Source of the DNA: Meghimatium bilineatum
Taxonomy: Eukaryota > Mollusca > Gastropoda > Stylommatophora > Philomycidae
Assembly: GCA_034231615.1 (NCBI GenBank)
Contig: CM067317.1
Location: forward strand, 456,501-520,500
Direction of reading: 5' to 3'
DNA: 64,000 nt
Position 1 is the stretch's first letter. Every line of letters begins with the position of its first letter. Positions 33,701 to 45,085 of the stretch are shown one piece after another. A program made the translations under genes and the position numbers. The notes below the pieces were generated by a model, which saw nothing but the letters and a program-made list of their open reading frames with translations, ran no database searches and was not told the origin of the DNA.

Positions 33701-34948
33701 CAGACTCAAGAGCCCGTCTGTTCTTGTTTAAAATACTGTGCACTGTTGCCAAGAGCCACATGAGAAATTCTGCAGCATCCTGCTGTGCCATGTGCTGTCC
33801 TGGGGGCGTCACCAGTTGAGGCTGTAAATTAGAGCATGCCTGACGAAATTTTGCTACAGATGCTACAGAGTCAAGAGATTGCTCAGGTGGGAGTGTCAAG
33901 TTATCCAGCAGCTCTGTCAAGGAAGACAAGAGCTCAGACTCAAACACACTACACTCTAGTTCCTTGGCTGCAATTGCTGTCAGGTTCTCCACTAGAAATG
34001 GACTACGAGCTAGACACTGGACAATTGAGTTCATGAAACACAAGTTTTCTCCAGAATTCACTAATCCGATAGGTCTGACAGCAGATGGACCAAGTCCTAT
34101 GATATTCATGACCTTTGATTTGATCGAACGGGAGGGAAGTGCTTTCACAAGCATTTTAGTCCCAAGGTCTGGATGAAGTGACCGCCTATGTAAGTTCTGA
34201 TTTGACCAGAAAGGTTGATAGTTATTTAAGTTAATGCTGTGCAACGATGTGACACTGCTGTCAAGAGGTGCACTATTCAAAGACTGTAAGGCATGCTGGG
34301 TATTTATATTAGAGTAATGTGCAGGGGCTGCACTATTCCAGTTTCTTGCGTAGGAAGCTATTACCCCTCGGCCATGTTTGACTCCTCCATCTCTGTATGC
34401 AATTGTGTTGGGCTTCAGAGAATATGTGGGTGTGTCCTGTCCAGGTACAACAGTTGCATTAGGAGGATACAGCAAATTGTTCTGTTTACTCATGAATGGA
34501 AAAGTTAATCCATAGTTGTGATCTATGTTATGTCCGCTCAGGTTGCTGATATCTGCAGCTGGGAAGCCGGTTATACCAAGATTTTGCTGTTGTTGCTGCT
34601 GCAGATGTTTCTGGCGCTCAATTAGCTTCATGCTCTCTTCATGTTGAAGATGATTCTCCCAGTGCGCTTGTATATCTGCCAGAATGTTGGTCAAACCAGC
34701 TCTGATAAGCAGCTGAGTGTATACAAATGTGATGCAAGTCAGCAGAATCAGAAGGTAGGGAACGTGATGTACCACGTAGACAAGGAAACACATCAAACTT
34801 AGGCCAACAGATTCATACAGCCAAATTGTCCGCTTCTCTCCATCACTCCTGAAAATAGAATCAAGAACTCTGACATACAAAATAATAATGATAAATATAA
34901 ATGACCAAAATGTCAGAGGATGTCCGACAATGGAAAGTGCAGCAGAAA
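33701..34948 (-). CDS. ubiquitin-specific protease, large exon with membrane helices and Cys box
   Basis: This exon encodes about 415 residues. It starts after an acceptor TTAATTGTTTAG (34949 upward) in the phase required by the donor at 35478, and ends at TCTG|GTAAGG (33701), whose leftover G completes the Asp codon of the next exon. The first 100 residues hold two or three hydrophobic helices (HPLTFWSFIFIIIILYV; VGLSLMCFLVYVVHHVPYLL; ILLTCITFVYTQLLI), implying an ER or other membrane anchor with the protease facing the cytosol. A coiled, Gln-rich stretch (ERQKHLQQQQQQ) and a Ser/Asn-rich linker follow. The USP Cys box is GLVNSGENLCFMNSIVQCL, with catalytic Cys codon 34038-34040 (family GL.NLGNTCFMNS.LQ, here GEN for GNT). 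QQDAAEFLMWLL matches the USP 'QDA.EFL..LL' helix. The true start Met is not visible. Confidence 0.88.
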
Positions 34949-34997
34949 CTAAACAATTAAGTGATAAACACTGCATAAAGTACAAAGATTACTATTA

Positions 34998-35301
34998 TCA
35001 ATAGAAGGTAGTACTGCTAGTAGAAAACAATACTCACGCGGAAGACAGGTAATGGAGTTCTACTGGATGACGACTGACACACTATCACTGACGGATGTCT
35101 ACATGAATTAATATAGTATACACAAAAAAACACAGAATATAATCATACAAATGACAATACACAGGACATGTCATCTGTATGATTATATTCTGTGTTTTGT
35201 TGTGTATACTATATTAATTCATGTAGACATTCGTCAGTGATAGTGTATCATTTGTCATCCAGTAGAACTCCATTACCTGTCTTCCACGTGAGTATTATTT
35301 T
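34998..35301. mobile_element. inverted pair of PLE ends inserted in a USP intron
   Basis: The two halves are inverted copies of each other (about 35032-35162 against 35165-35297), and each matches the 3' end of the PLE at 38605-38750 (AATACTCACGYGGAAGACAG and CACAGAATATAATCATACAA). The block is bounded by the 15-bp duplication CAAAGATTACTATTA (34983-34997 and 35302-35316). The duplicated exon-intron copy at 36825-37150 lacks it and gives the empty-site sequence. Confidence 0.88.
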
Positions 35302-35478
35302 CAAAGATTACTATTAAAGGCTAACTACCTATATGTGTAAAAAAAATAAAAAAATCTACCAATAAAAGAGCAAGGACTTTTTCTCCACATTCCAATCCAA
35401 CTTGGACCTTTCTCTAGAAACATACATTGAACAAGAAACATTGAATTGTAAACGATTATTAAAAGACGTCCTTTTTAC

Positions 35479-35646
35479 AGCAGGATGCTCCCAGTAATGA
35501 AAGAATTTCAAATAATTGTTGAATTATGTGCATTAAATATGATTGCACACCATTGACACACAGAAATGGGTACCAGATTAATCTGAGAAGTAAAGACTTC
35601 GAAGGAGAGGAGAGGAGATGGCTACTGCCTTCATATAGCAGAGCCA
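35479..35646 (-). CDS. probable upstream coding exon of the ubiquitin-specific protease
   Basis: A 168-bp open segment between a good acceptor (CTCACATTTCAG, above 35646) and a moderate donor (TGCT|GTAAAA at 35478). Its phases (two bases in, one base out) fit the next exon at 34948, giving an uninterrupted frame. It encodes LLYEGSSHLLSSPSKSLLLR, then LIWYPFLCVNGVQSYLMHII and QQLFEILSLLGASC, a hydrophobic sequence compatible with a further membrane segment. If the donor is not used, the frame stops 7 codons later. No initiator Met is seen, so more 5' exons should exist upstream. Confidence 0.5.
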
Positions 35647-35819
35647 CTGAAATGTGAGATTGCTAACATCTCATACCTCTATGGCATTAATAAATGCTAT
35701 GGGTAACTTTACTTTACTTACTATGGTATAATAATGCCTGATTTTGTACATTTATTCCTTCATTTACATATCTCTATTTTTGTTATTGTTTCGTTTCCTC
35801 AATTTGTTCAACAAATGAG

Positions 35820-36062
35820 TGCCCACACATATACAAGTATTCGTATATGATTTTGTTACATGGTTCTATGTATCCATACAACTACTTTGGGTCACACATT
35901 TGTATGTGTACATATGCATGTGTTATAGTAATGCATGTGAATATCTTCATGTGAATGAATGTTTATGGTAATACATGTATATATATATATATATATATAT
36001 CTATGTGTGCGAATGTTCATGTTAATGTATGTATTTATGTGAGAAAATGTTTCTGTGAATGC

Positions 36063-36125
<63 letters not shown>

Positions 36126-36480
36126 AGTGTTTGCTTATGTTAATGCATGTTTCTGCATTTTGTGTCATTATCTTTTGTGAACCCATACTTGTGTGTGGGT
36201 GCATTTACATACTTATGCATTCTGTGTGGGTACCTTTCATACATCTATGTATATTGACTATGGAAAAGAGATATATTTGATTGTGTGTACTCTCTCTATA
36301 TCTCCATCCTTGTGTGTGTGGGCATATTTTTGTGGTATGTACAAGTATATGTATGGATGTGTGAGCGTGTCCACGAATGCACTCACACATACACACATAT
36401 TTGTGTGTATATGTGCAGATATATTGGTATTAATGTTTATATGTGTGTATATATGTATATACATATATTTTTATTTTAGT
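35820..36480. repeat. TG/TA-rich simple sequence with long (AT)n tract
   Basis: Alternating TG, CA and TA phrases with ATGTATATATAT-type runs. The longest pure AT run is at about 36065-36122, with a shorter one at 35978-36000. Apparent ORFs of 60-128 codons here (YIYIYIYI, CVCVYV) are simple-sequence artefacts. Confidence 0.93.
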
Positions 36481-36648
36481 ATATGTATATATCAGCTATT
36501 TTTTTTCATCCTTTTTGATGCATCATCTATTCCTATTCTAGGCGCTGTCAACTACAGATCCCCCTACCCATTTCTATAGTCTCAACATTGTCTATTGGTG
36601 AATCACTGTAACCAATTTCATTCATCTTATTTTAAATGATTTCATATC

Positions 36649-36660
36649 CCCCCCCCCCCC
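36649..36660. repeat. poly-C tract
   Basis: A run of 12 C. Similar homopolymers occur as G runs near 11181-11192 and 16541-16554, and as a C run near 38214-38227. Confidence 0.9.
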
Positions 36661-36824
36661 CATTTTGATATTGCTCATTGGTGGCCTCTAACTCTGCTTT
36701 TTTCCTCATGTTGTTTTCCATATGCACAATATTCAGTTTGTGTGTATGGTCTGTATTTGCATCTTTCCTCTTTTGCATTGGGCTTTCATTTGCTCCGATT
36801 TATCACCTAACAGGTGATTTATCA

Positions 36825-37150
36825 TCATTTCTGGTATCCCATTTTCTTGAATCTTTGGGAATTCTGTGAGTCAATGGTGTGCAATAATTTTTAACGCACA
36901 TAATTCAACAATTATTTGAGCATGTCTTTCAATTACTGGGAGCATCCTGCTGTAAGAAGGACATCTCTGAATAGTTGTTTACAATTCAATGTTTCGTGTT
37001 CAATGTTTATGTGTTTCTTGAGAAAATTCAAGTTGAACCAGAACGTGGAAAAAAAGTCCTGGCTCTTTAAATTGGAAATTATTTTTTACGTTGATAGTTA
37101 AGCTTTAACAGTAACCTTTGTACTTTATGCAGTATTTATCACTTAAAATA
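36825..37150 (+). pseudogene. inverted duplicate of a USP exon and intron (pseudo-exon)
   Basis: The plus strand here matches the minus strand of 35580-35317 and then 34982-34950: shared phrases include TCAATGGTGTGCAAT, CACATAATTCAACAATTATT, GGGAGCATCCTGCTGTAA and CTTTGTACTTTATGCAG. Relative to the gene copy it has an in-frame TAA in the exon, an extra 18 bp near 36845 and many substitutions, so it is dead. It keeps a better donor (GTAAGA) and lacks the PLE insertion found in the gene intron. Confidence 0.85.
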
Positions 37151-37691
37151 ATCACGAGCAATTGCATGATTTAAATGATGATCAGTTTTCCCAAATCTCA
37201 TCTCTACATGCTCTCATTTCTAACAACATTGCTACTTTCTGTCATTGTATTTGCATTGCTTTTTCAATGCATGATTACATCTCCACTGTCAGTCAAAGTA
37301 TGAATCTTTCTTGCAACTATCATAGCAATGCATATTTACATTTACACTGTCAAAGTATGAATCTGTCTTGTTATAACTATCATAGCAATGCATGTTTACA
37401 TTTACACTGTCAATGTATAAATCTGTCTTGTAACTATCATAACAATGAAAAATAGATGGATGGTTTTGCTGACATAACAATGAAAGATACATTAATTTTT
37501 GATGACATAATTTAAAAAAAATGATAGTTTTTGCTGACATAACAATAGAAAATGGGCATTTTTGCTGACATATACTTGAAGGCAATTTGATTCTTGATTA
37601 GGAACATGCACTATATCACCAGGAATATTCCTACAAGTGTTAAATTTGCTAACTAAGGTATATATATAAATATATACTTTCTGTTTGCTGC

Positions 37692-38039
37692 GATAGACCC
37701 CCCGATAACTGACAACTGACTGGGACACTGAATTCACGCACGCACGCGCACACACACACATATAAATATACATATATGTATATAAGCTCAGTGTCCCAGT
37801 CAGTTGTCAGTTATTGGTAATATGTACTTACTACCACTACTCATACCAATGTGACCGTCGATGTCATTACTGTTCGCTTTCTGTTATATGTTTTAATTTT
37901 GTTTCAATTGTTTGTCTTGATAAAGGCCTTTTGGTCAAAATGTCAATTTGTGTGTGTCTTTATGTGTGTTATTAAGTATCAGCAAAACTTTATTACCCTA
38001 TTCCTGGATCTACCTGTCAGTTATTGGGGGGGGTCTATC
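37692..38039. repeat. long palindrome split by a PLE end
   Basis: ATAACTGACAACTGACTGGG (37705 on; 27-bp arm to 37731) is the exact inverse of 37788-37814. If the PLE fragment 37818-38015 is removed the arms extend outwards by GATAGACCCCCC / GGGGGGGTCTATC to about 40 bp. The centre is a CG/CA/TA simple repeat. The structure suggests an inverted-repeat MITE or a hairpin locus. Confidence 0.85.
37818..38015 (+). mobile_element. PLE 3'-end fragment with 12-bp target duplication
   Basis: It contains CATACCAATGTGACCGTCG, TTGATAAAGGCCTTTTGGTC and CTATTCCTGGATCTACCT, matching the pseudo-LTRs at 15013 and 17773. It is flanked by GTCAGTTATTGG (37806-37817 and 38016-38027). A 5'-truncated insertion. 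Confidence 0.9.
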
Positions 38040-38270
38040 ACAGAAAGTCGAGTGGCAACCACCTGTGGCCGACAGACCAATCACCATAGAACATTATATT
38101 TCTATATGACATGACTGTATAGTAAGGGGTTGTTTTTTTTTGTGAAAATCCCACCAGCATTATATCTTTACAGTTGTATTCTTTGTCATAATGTCCTGTA
38201 TTTGATCATCCACACCCCCCCCCCCCCACGAGTAGAGGGCTAGCCAACTTATGGTACTGCCCGCAGTCAT

Positions 38271-38420
38271 AGAACCTAGATCCTGTGACTCGGACTGTCA
38301 AGATTTCATTGGTTTGATGCTGTATGTAGAACCTAGATCCTGTGACTCGGACTGTCAAGATCTCATTGGTTTGATGTTGTATGTCGGACTGTCAAGATCT
38401 CACTGGTCTGATGCTGTATG
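38271..38420. repeat. short tandem duplication, about 55-bp unit
   Basis: GAACCTAGATCCTGTGACTC plus GGACTGTCAAGATYTCATTG and a TTTGATGCTGTATGT end, present about 2.5 times. Confidence 0.88.
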
Positions 38421-38604
38421 TAGAACTGAAACCCCGAAACCAACTGGAGGAAGGAGAAACTGAGGTGAAATCATCCAATCCGGGAAGTGACACTCCTACA
38501 TGTCTTTCCAAATTTGACAGACATAGCACACTTCTTGTGTGCAGACAGACTGTAGGTGTCGGGGAATGGTGTGATGAAGCATGCCTCAGATTCACTAACC
38601 AAAG

Positions 38605-40016
38605 ATAATAATACTCACGTGGAAGACAGGTAATGAAGTCCTACTGAATGACGACTAAAACACTACACACTATCACTAACGGATGTAAATATGGTAAGTA
38701 CAACAAAACAAAACACAGAATATAATCATACAAATGACAATACACAGGACAAAGTCGACGATTTGGACCAATAGGCCTTTTTCAAGATACGGACATAACA
38801 TACAAACATTTAAAAAATATTTTAAAAACCACAAGTAGAAATGAATGCGTATCCGAGTGAAATATGGTAGTTAGATACCGGAAGCATACGAACAGGAAGT
38901 ACACAAAGACGATAATACGGGTGGAATGAGAGGAACAAAACGATGATGTAACAAAGACCAATATGACCGAGAACTAAGCGAAAGAGTGGTCGGAATTGAG
39001 TCCAAATGGCTTGATGGTACCCAACTCGAAAATGAGACGATTTTCTAGGGCGTACCTAGATTAATCATCGGTGGTGCAGGATCTGATGGCAGTGACCTGA
39101 ATGTCAAGGGCACCATGGTGGCCGTCACCGTTGAAGTGATTAGCCACAGGAGTGGGTGTTCTGTGTCTGATAGCATGCAGGTGGTTACAGAAGCGGTCGC
39201 TCAGTCTAAAGCCAGTCTCACCGTTGTTTGCTTACCACAGCGTTTACATATGATCACGTAAATAACATTACGGGAATCACATGTAAAGGCCTCATCGATG
39301 GAGAAACTGGCCTTGGGGAATGAGATGGAGCGCATCTGAAACAAATAAAGACGTGTAACAACGACCACGTGAGCAACGAACGGTACCAAAATGGTCAGGT
39401 GCAGAGGAACAGAGGTGGCTGTGGACCAAGATGTCCTTCAGATTTTTATCGCGCCTATAGGCCACCAGTGGTAATTTGTGGAAAGTGTCACGGGTGTCAG
39501 AATCAGACTGGAGAAGGGAATAATGTTTATTAGGATGCGACGGACAGTCGAGTTATGGGGATGGAAGGTAAGAACCAGTTTAACCCTATCAGAGGAGGAG
39601 GAAGAACCCTGGGAATCATTCAAGGTATCAAGGCGAGATAGCTGGCGTACACGGAGCCAAGCCAATGAAAGAATGCTGTCAGGGAAGGAGCGTCTACGGA
39701 AGAACTCAATCATCTCAGAGGATTTGTCGAGAAAATCATCGTCATCGCTACATAAGCGACGAAGGCGAAGAAACTGTGAGTAAGGTAGAGAGTTACGACA
39801 GGCGGGAGGATGAGAAGTGTAGAGTAGAAAGCCATGTGCTTCAGTGGGTTTGTAGTAGACTGATGTGCTGAGGTATGGGGGATGAATAGTGACAATGATG
39901 TCCAGGAAATGGACAGAGGTGGTGGAAATGGTAAATGTGAATTTAATAGCGGGGTTGAAATTGTTGATGAAGCGAGACAGTTCTGTTTCTGTCATGTTCT
40001 ACTAGCAGTACCACCT
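38605..40016 (-). mobile_element. Penelope-like element, 5'-truncated
   Basis: A minus-strand PLE. From 39995 it encodes TETELSRFINNFNPAIKFTF, FLDIIVTIHPPYLSTSVYYK, HPPACRNSLPYSQFLRLRRL (all standard PLE RT palm/thumb motifs), SDRVKLVLTFHPH, and after a frameshift FPKASFSIDEAFTCDSRNVI and YVIICKRCGKQ (start of GIY-YIG), then ALENRLIFELGTLKPFG-like sequence near 39045. Its 3' end contains the AAAAAGGCCTATTGGTCCAA signature (38765-38790) and terminates with GTCTTCCACGTGAGTATTA at 38605. Confidence 0.9.
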
Positions 40017-40039
40017 TCTATTGCTAACCAGAGATAGGA

Positions 40040-40330
40040 GTCTGAGAAAATTCCTTAGTTTGTATTCGTTGTCATGGAGAGCGTTGATCTGTGCATCGTT
40101 TTCATCACACCAGTCTTGATGCCTACAAACAGCAACGTCCAATACTTATTCTGTGGTTCAGTATCACTGATGCTTTTCCAGTATTTTTGTGTATGTCTAT
40201 TGAGTTTACTATCAGTGATGCAATTTTGGTATCCATTGAGCTTCACAGAAGCTGTTTATATAGAGGGTCTTTCAGTTTGGAGACGTCAAGACATTTGGGC
40301 AGTTTGTTATTTTGAGTATGCCGGAGATGC
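40040..40330 (-). mobile_element. LINE fragment (between endonuclease and RT)
   Basis: The minus strand encodes, with a frameshift, KLNRHTQKYWKSISD and CRHQDWCDENDAQINALHDN, matching the 'HQDWFDEN...I..LL..K' block found between endonuclease and RT in non-LTR ORF2 proteins. Confidence 0.65.
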
Positions 40331-40770
40331 TGAGTATGGAGATTCATTTTGGAAACTAGCAATCTATGGTTTATATGCAGTCGGCACCACACATGGATTT
40401 AGTAACTATCACATCTTATTTTGCTTATCACGTTGACATAACAAATTTAATGCCACTGTTTTGATCGCATTTTGCATCCATGAAGTCTTATTACAGTGAG
40501 GTAGTTCAAACACTGTCTTTCAACACCCTTTATTCTGACACAACACAGCTGAAGAAGACATACACCTACCACCACATAGCACAGGGAAGAAAGAGTGAAT
40601 GCTCGCAACACAGGGATTGGATAAGTAAGTGGGGTCTATCCAGAATGAATGAATGTTTTCCCTCTCCTCTGGTTACCTCTATTTTTATCATTCTTTCAAA
40701 ATAAACATTTTTTTCCCTCTCAGCTACAATTGTATCATTTTGTAGAATATCCATGACTATTTAAGAAATA
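40331..40770. other. unassigned AT-rich spacer
   Basis: Nothing recognisable between two LINE fragments. Confidence 0.5.
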
Positions 40771-41280
40771 CACAATAGATGTACTAAAGCATACCAAGCC
40801 CTAAGGCAAATGACACCAATATTCAGAAACAAAAATGTAGATTTAAACACAAAAATAACACTATTCAAAACGATTATTATGCCAACGCTGTACTACCAAT
40901 GCCAAACATGGACAACAACAGTACAAGACAAACGTAAATTTGTGACAGCTGAAATGGCATGCTTGCGCAGAATCCTAGGAATATCATGAAGAGACAAATG
41001 AGGACATTAGACAAAGAACTGGCACCACCCCAATCTTGGAATACATTAAGAGCCAACAGATCAAATGATTTGCACACATCAGCAGACTACCACCAGACAG
41101 CCTACCACAGCAAGCTTTGCTACCATAAATACAGTAAAGGCAGACCTAGAGGCTGACCACAAAAATGATGAACGACCAAAATAAAGGAGGCGACAAATTT
41201 ACTAAGCACACACAAGGGCCATCTCCAGAAAACTCTTCTACCCCTGATGCTGAAAGGCAACAAAGGGTTCAGTGAACACA
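40770..41280 (+). mobile_element. LINE ORF2 C-terminal fragment
   Basis: The plus strand encodes RCTKAYQALRQMTPIFRNKN, LNTKITLFKTIIMPTLYYQC, QTWTTTVQDKRKF and TAEMACLRRILGIS. These are typical post-RT motifs ('Y..L.TWT...', 'EM.CLRRILGIS'). The same family occurs in minus orientation at 46085-46560. Confidence 0.85.
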
Positions 41281-41289
41281 TAGATATGT

Positions 41290-42250
41290 TAGGTATTAGA
41301 TATGTTGATTATACTTTGTACACACCGGACACGTCCATAGGTGCTCAGATTTCCGATTCAGTAAATCTTTCAGGGTATAACGGCTGACGGCTCTGATTCT
41401 ATGTTGGTTCACTGCTCTTTTAAAAATCTTTGTTAGGTGTTCTTTACGGCCATGCCTATCCTCACTCCCAATTCAGACATTCTCGATATTGACTCGTGCT
41501 CATTTATCTCAAAATCCTCTGATCGTGCGGACTCACAAAGAGCAATGATTATGTCTGCTCAGTCCATCTGTTGTGGTGGCGAGGCTAGCTAATTGATCAG
41601 CATTCATTTCCCTCCACACCTGCATGTCTGGAAACAATGATAAGCATAAGTTTTCACAGTAAGGCCAGCATTTTTTCGAATGACTCCACCCATCCCCTAC
41701 ATATATCCCTTGTTTTGACTTTCTGAATCATATTCACCGAGTCACTTAGTGTACATGCATGGGAACAGGTTGCGATTCCAACCGGTTACATGCCTGCAAT
41801 ATGGCAAATACTGCCATTGTTAGACTGTTTATTGTTGCGGTAATGACTCTACTGGCTACATGTACTGTTCTTCCTTGTGATCTGGCAGTAAAGGCTCATG
41901 TGCATTGCTGATGGTGGATGACTGACCCGTCTGTGTAAATCACATCTGTGTCATTGGTATGTTTGCAGAAGAGTGCTTTGACTATCAGCATCCAGACTCA
42001 CAGGGCTTTGTTCCCTGCACTCTCTATTGAGTGTAATGACGGTCTTCACTGCCTCTTGAAAGACCATAGGAATATGTATCCATTCCTCACCAGGAATTAT
42101 GCTGTATGGGGTGCAAATCTGTTTTACAGTATCCTCTGTATGACCCTGCTGCCCTTCAAACAACACTGTGTAGTAGGTGGTCAAGGAGAAACCTCATAGC
42201 CACACAGGGCGTGTCCCCAGTGCAACAAAAAATGATCTGCATTGCTTCAT
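41290..42250 (-). mobile_element. LINE RNase H-region fragment
   Basis: The minus strand carries DTDVIYTDGSVIHHQQ (about 41950; TDGS start of RNase H), then SRVITATINSLTMAVFAILQ and an eroded remainder with many stops. Preceding it, 41951-42184 encodes WIHIPMVFQEAVKTVITLNR, as in the segment before RNase H in such elements. Confidence 0.7.
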
Positions 42251-42479
42251 TTTAAATTCCCTCAATCTGTGTGTGACTAGCGATGATAGTGGCTCCTGCA
42301 TATTCAATGACAGGGAGAACAAGAGCCACATATAGGATTACAAGTTGTTATTGTTTAGTATCAGTCGTTGCCATCACTATCACAGCTGAAATACCTTTAT
42401 TGGCATTTGCATCTATTTTAGTGTTACATTCAACAACTTTTGTCATTTTCTTGAATATCCATGACTACCCTAAACTCAC

Positions 42480-45085
42480 TTCTGTCTCTTCTCATTACTA
42501 TATCATCTGTCTAATCACGGTATCATCTATCTCTTCTCACCACTGTACCATCTATCTCTTCTCACCACTGTATCATCTATCTCTTCTCACCACTGTACCA
42601 TCTCTCTTCATCACTGTACCATCTATCTCTTCTCATCACTGTACCATCTATCTCTTCTCACCACTGTACCATCTATCTCTTCTCATCACTGTACGATCTA
42701 TCTCTTCTCATCACTGTACCATCTCTCTTCATTACCGTAACATCTATCTCTTCTCATCACTGTACCATCTATCTCTTCTCATCACTGTACCATCTATCTC
42801 TTATCACGGTATCATCTATCTCTTCATTACCGCACCATCTATCTCTTCTCATCACTGTACCATCTATCTCTTCTCATCACTGTACCATCTATCTCTTATC
42901 ACGGTATCATCTATCTCTTCATTACCGTACCATCTATCTCTTCTCATCACTGTATCATCTATCTCTTATCACGGTATCATCTATCTCTCCATCAATTTAC
43001 CATCTATCTCTTCTCATCACTGTACCATCTATCTCATCATTACCGTACCATCTATCTCTTCTCATCACTGAACCATCTATCTCTTCTCATCACTGTACCA
43101 TCTATCTCTTCTCATCACTGAACCATCTATCTCATCACATCACTGTACCATCTATCTCTTCATTACCGTACCATCTATCTCTTCTCATCACTGAACCATC
43201 TATCTCTTCATATCACTGTACCATCTATCTCTTCTCATCACTGTATCATCTATCTCTTCATTACTGTACCATCTATCTCTCCATCACCATACCATCTATC
43301 TCTTCTCATCACTGTACCATCTATCTCTTCATTACCGTACCATCTATCTCTTCTCATCACTGTACCATCTATCTCTTCTCATCACTGTACCATCTATCTC
43401 TTCATTACCGTGCCATCTATCTCTTCTCATCACTGTACCATCTATCTCTTATCACGTTATCATCTATCTCTTCATTACTGTACCATCTATCTCTTCTCAC
43501 CACTGTACCATCTATCTCTTCTCACCACTGTACCATATATCTCTTCTCATCACTGTACCATCTATCTTTTCTCACCACTGTACCATCTATCTCTTCTCAC
43601 CACTGTACCATCTATCTCTTCTCATCACTGTACCATCTATCTCTTCTCATCACTGTACCATCTATCTCTTCTCATCACTGAACCATCTATCTCTTCTCAT
43701 CACTGTATCATCTATCTCTTCATTACCGTACCATCTATCTCTTCTCATCACTGTACCATCTATCTCTTCATTACCGTACCATCTATCTCTTCTCATCACG
43801 GTACCATCTATCTCTTCACATCACTGAACCATCTATCTCTTCACATCACTGTACCATCTATCTCTTCTCATCACTGTATCACCTATCTCTTCATTACCGT
43901 ACCATCTATCTCTTCTCATCACTGTACCATTTATCTCTTCACATCACTGAACCATCTATCTCTTCACATCACTGTACCATCTATCTCTTCTCATCACTGT
44001 ATCATCTATCTCTTCACATCACTGAACCATCTATCTCTTCATATCACTGTACCATCTATCTCTTCTCATCACTGTATCATCTATCTCTTCATTACTGTAC
44101 CATCTATCTCTCCATCACCATGCCATCTATCTCTTCTCATCACTGTACCATCTATCTCTTCATTACCGTACCATCTATCTCTTCTCATCACTGTACCATC
44201 TATCTCTTCTCATCACTGTACCATCTATCTCTTCATTACCATGCCATCTATCTCTTCTCATCACTGTACCATCTATCTCTTATCACGTTATCATCTATCT
44301 CTTCATTACTGTACCATCTATCTCTTCTCACCACTGTACCATCTATCTCTTCTCACCACTGTACCATATATCTCTTCTCATCACTGTACCATCTATCTTT
44401 TCTCACCACTGTACCATCTATCTTTTCTCACCACTGTACCATCTATCTCTTCTCATCACTGTACCATCTATCTCTTCTCACCACTGTACCATCTATCTCT
44501 TCTCATCACTGTACCATCTATCTCTTCTCATCACTGTACCATCTATCTCTTCTCATCACTGTACCATCTATCTCTTCTCATCACTGAACCATCTATCTCT
44601 TCTCATCACTGTATCATCTATCTCTTCATTACCGTACCATCTATCTCTTCTCATCACTGTACCATCTATCTCTTCATTACCGTACCATCTATCTCTTCTC
44701 ATCACTGTACCATCTATCTCTTCACATCACTGAACCATCTATCTCTTCACATCACTGTACCATCTATCTCTTCTCATCACTGTACCATCTATCTCTTCAT
44801 TACCGTACCATCTATCTCTTCTCATCACTGTACCATCTATCTCTTCACATCACTGAACCATCTATCTCTTCACATCACTGAACCATCTATCTCTTCTCAT
44901 CACTGTACCATTTATCTCTTCACATCACTGAAAAATCTATCTCTTCACATCACTGTACCATCTATCTCTTCTCATCACTGTATCATCTATCTCTTCACAT
45001 CACTGTACCATCTATCTCTTCTCATCACTGAACCATCTATCTCTTCGCATCACTGTATCCTCTATCTCCTCATCACTGAAGACAT
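42480..45085. repeat. minisatellite G, 25-bp unit with 23-bp variant (2.6 kb)
   Basis: About 105 units of ACCATCTATCTCTTCTCATC plus ACTGT, with TTCATTACCGT and TTATCACGGT variants. An 831-bp higher-order repeat is visible: the rare marker ATCACGTTAT occurs at 43451 and 44282, CCATCACCAT at 43281 and 44112, and ATATCACTG at 43210 and 44041. Plus-strand ORFs of 262 and 565 codons here are products of the repeat. Confidence 0.97.

Noticed and set aside
35955-36579. ORFs of 60-128 codons in the TG/TA region
   Set aside because: Simple-sequence translations (YIYIYI, CVCV) without any domain.
36825-37150. An alternative functional first exon for the USP on the plus strand
   Set aside because: It is on the opposite strand to the gene and has an in-frame stop, so it is better explained as an inverted pseudo-copy.
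37289-37585. 98-codon minus-strand ORF
   Set aside because: Built from imperfect tandem phrases (CATAGCAATGCATRTTTACA at about 37321 and 37381); no protein family pattern.
42283-43071. 262-codon ORF starting with a plausible hydrophobic N-terminus
   Set aside because: The first 60 codons are unique but the rest is minisatellite G; no domain, and the start may be chance.
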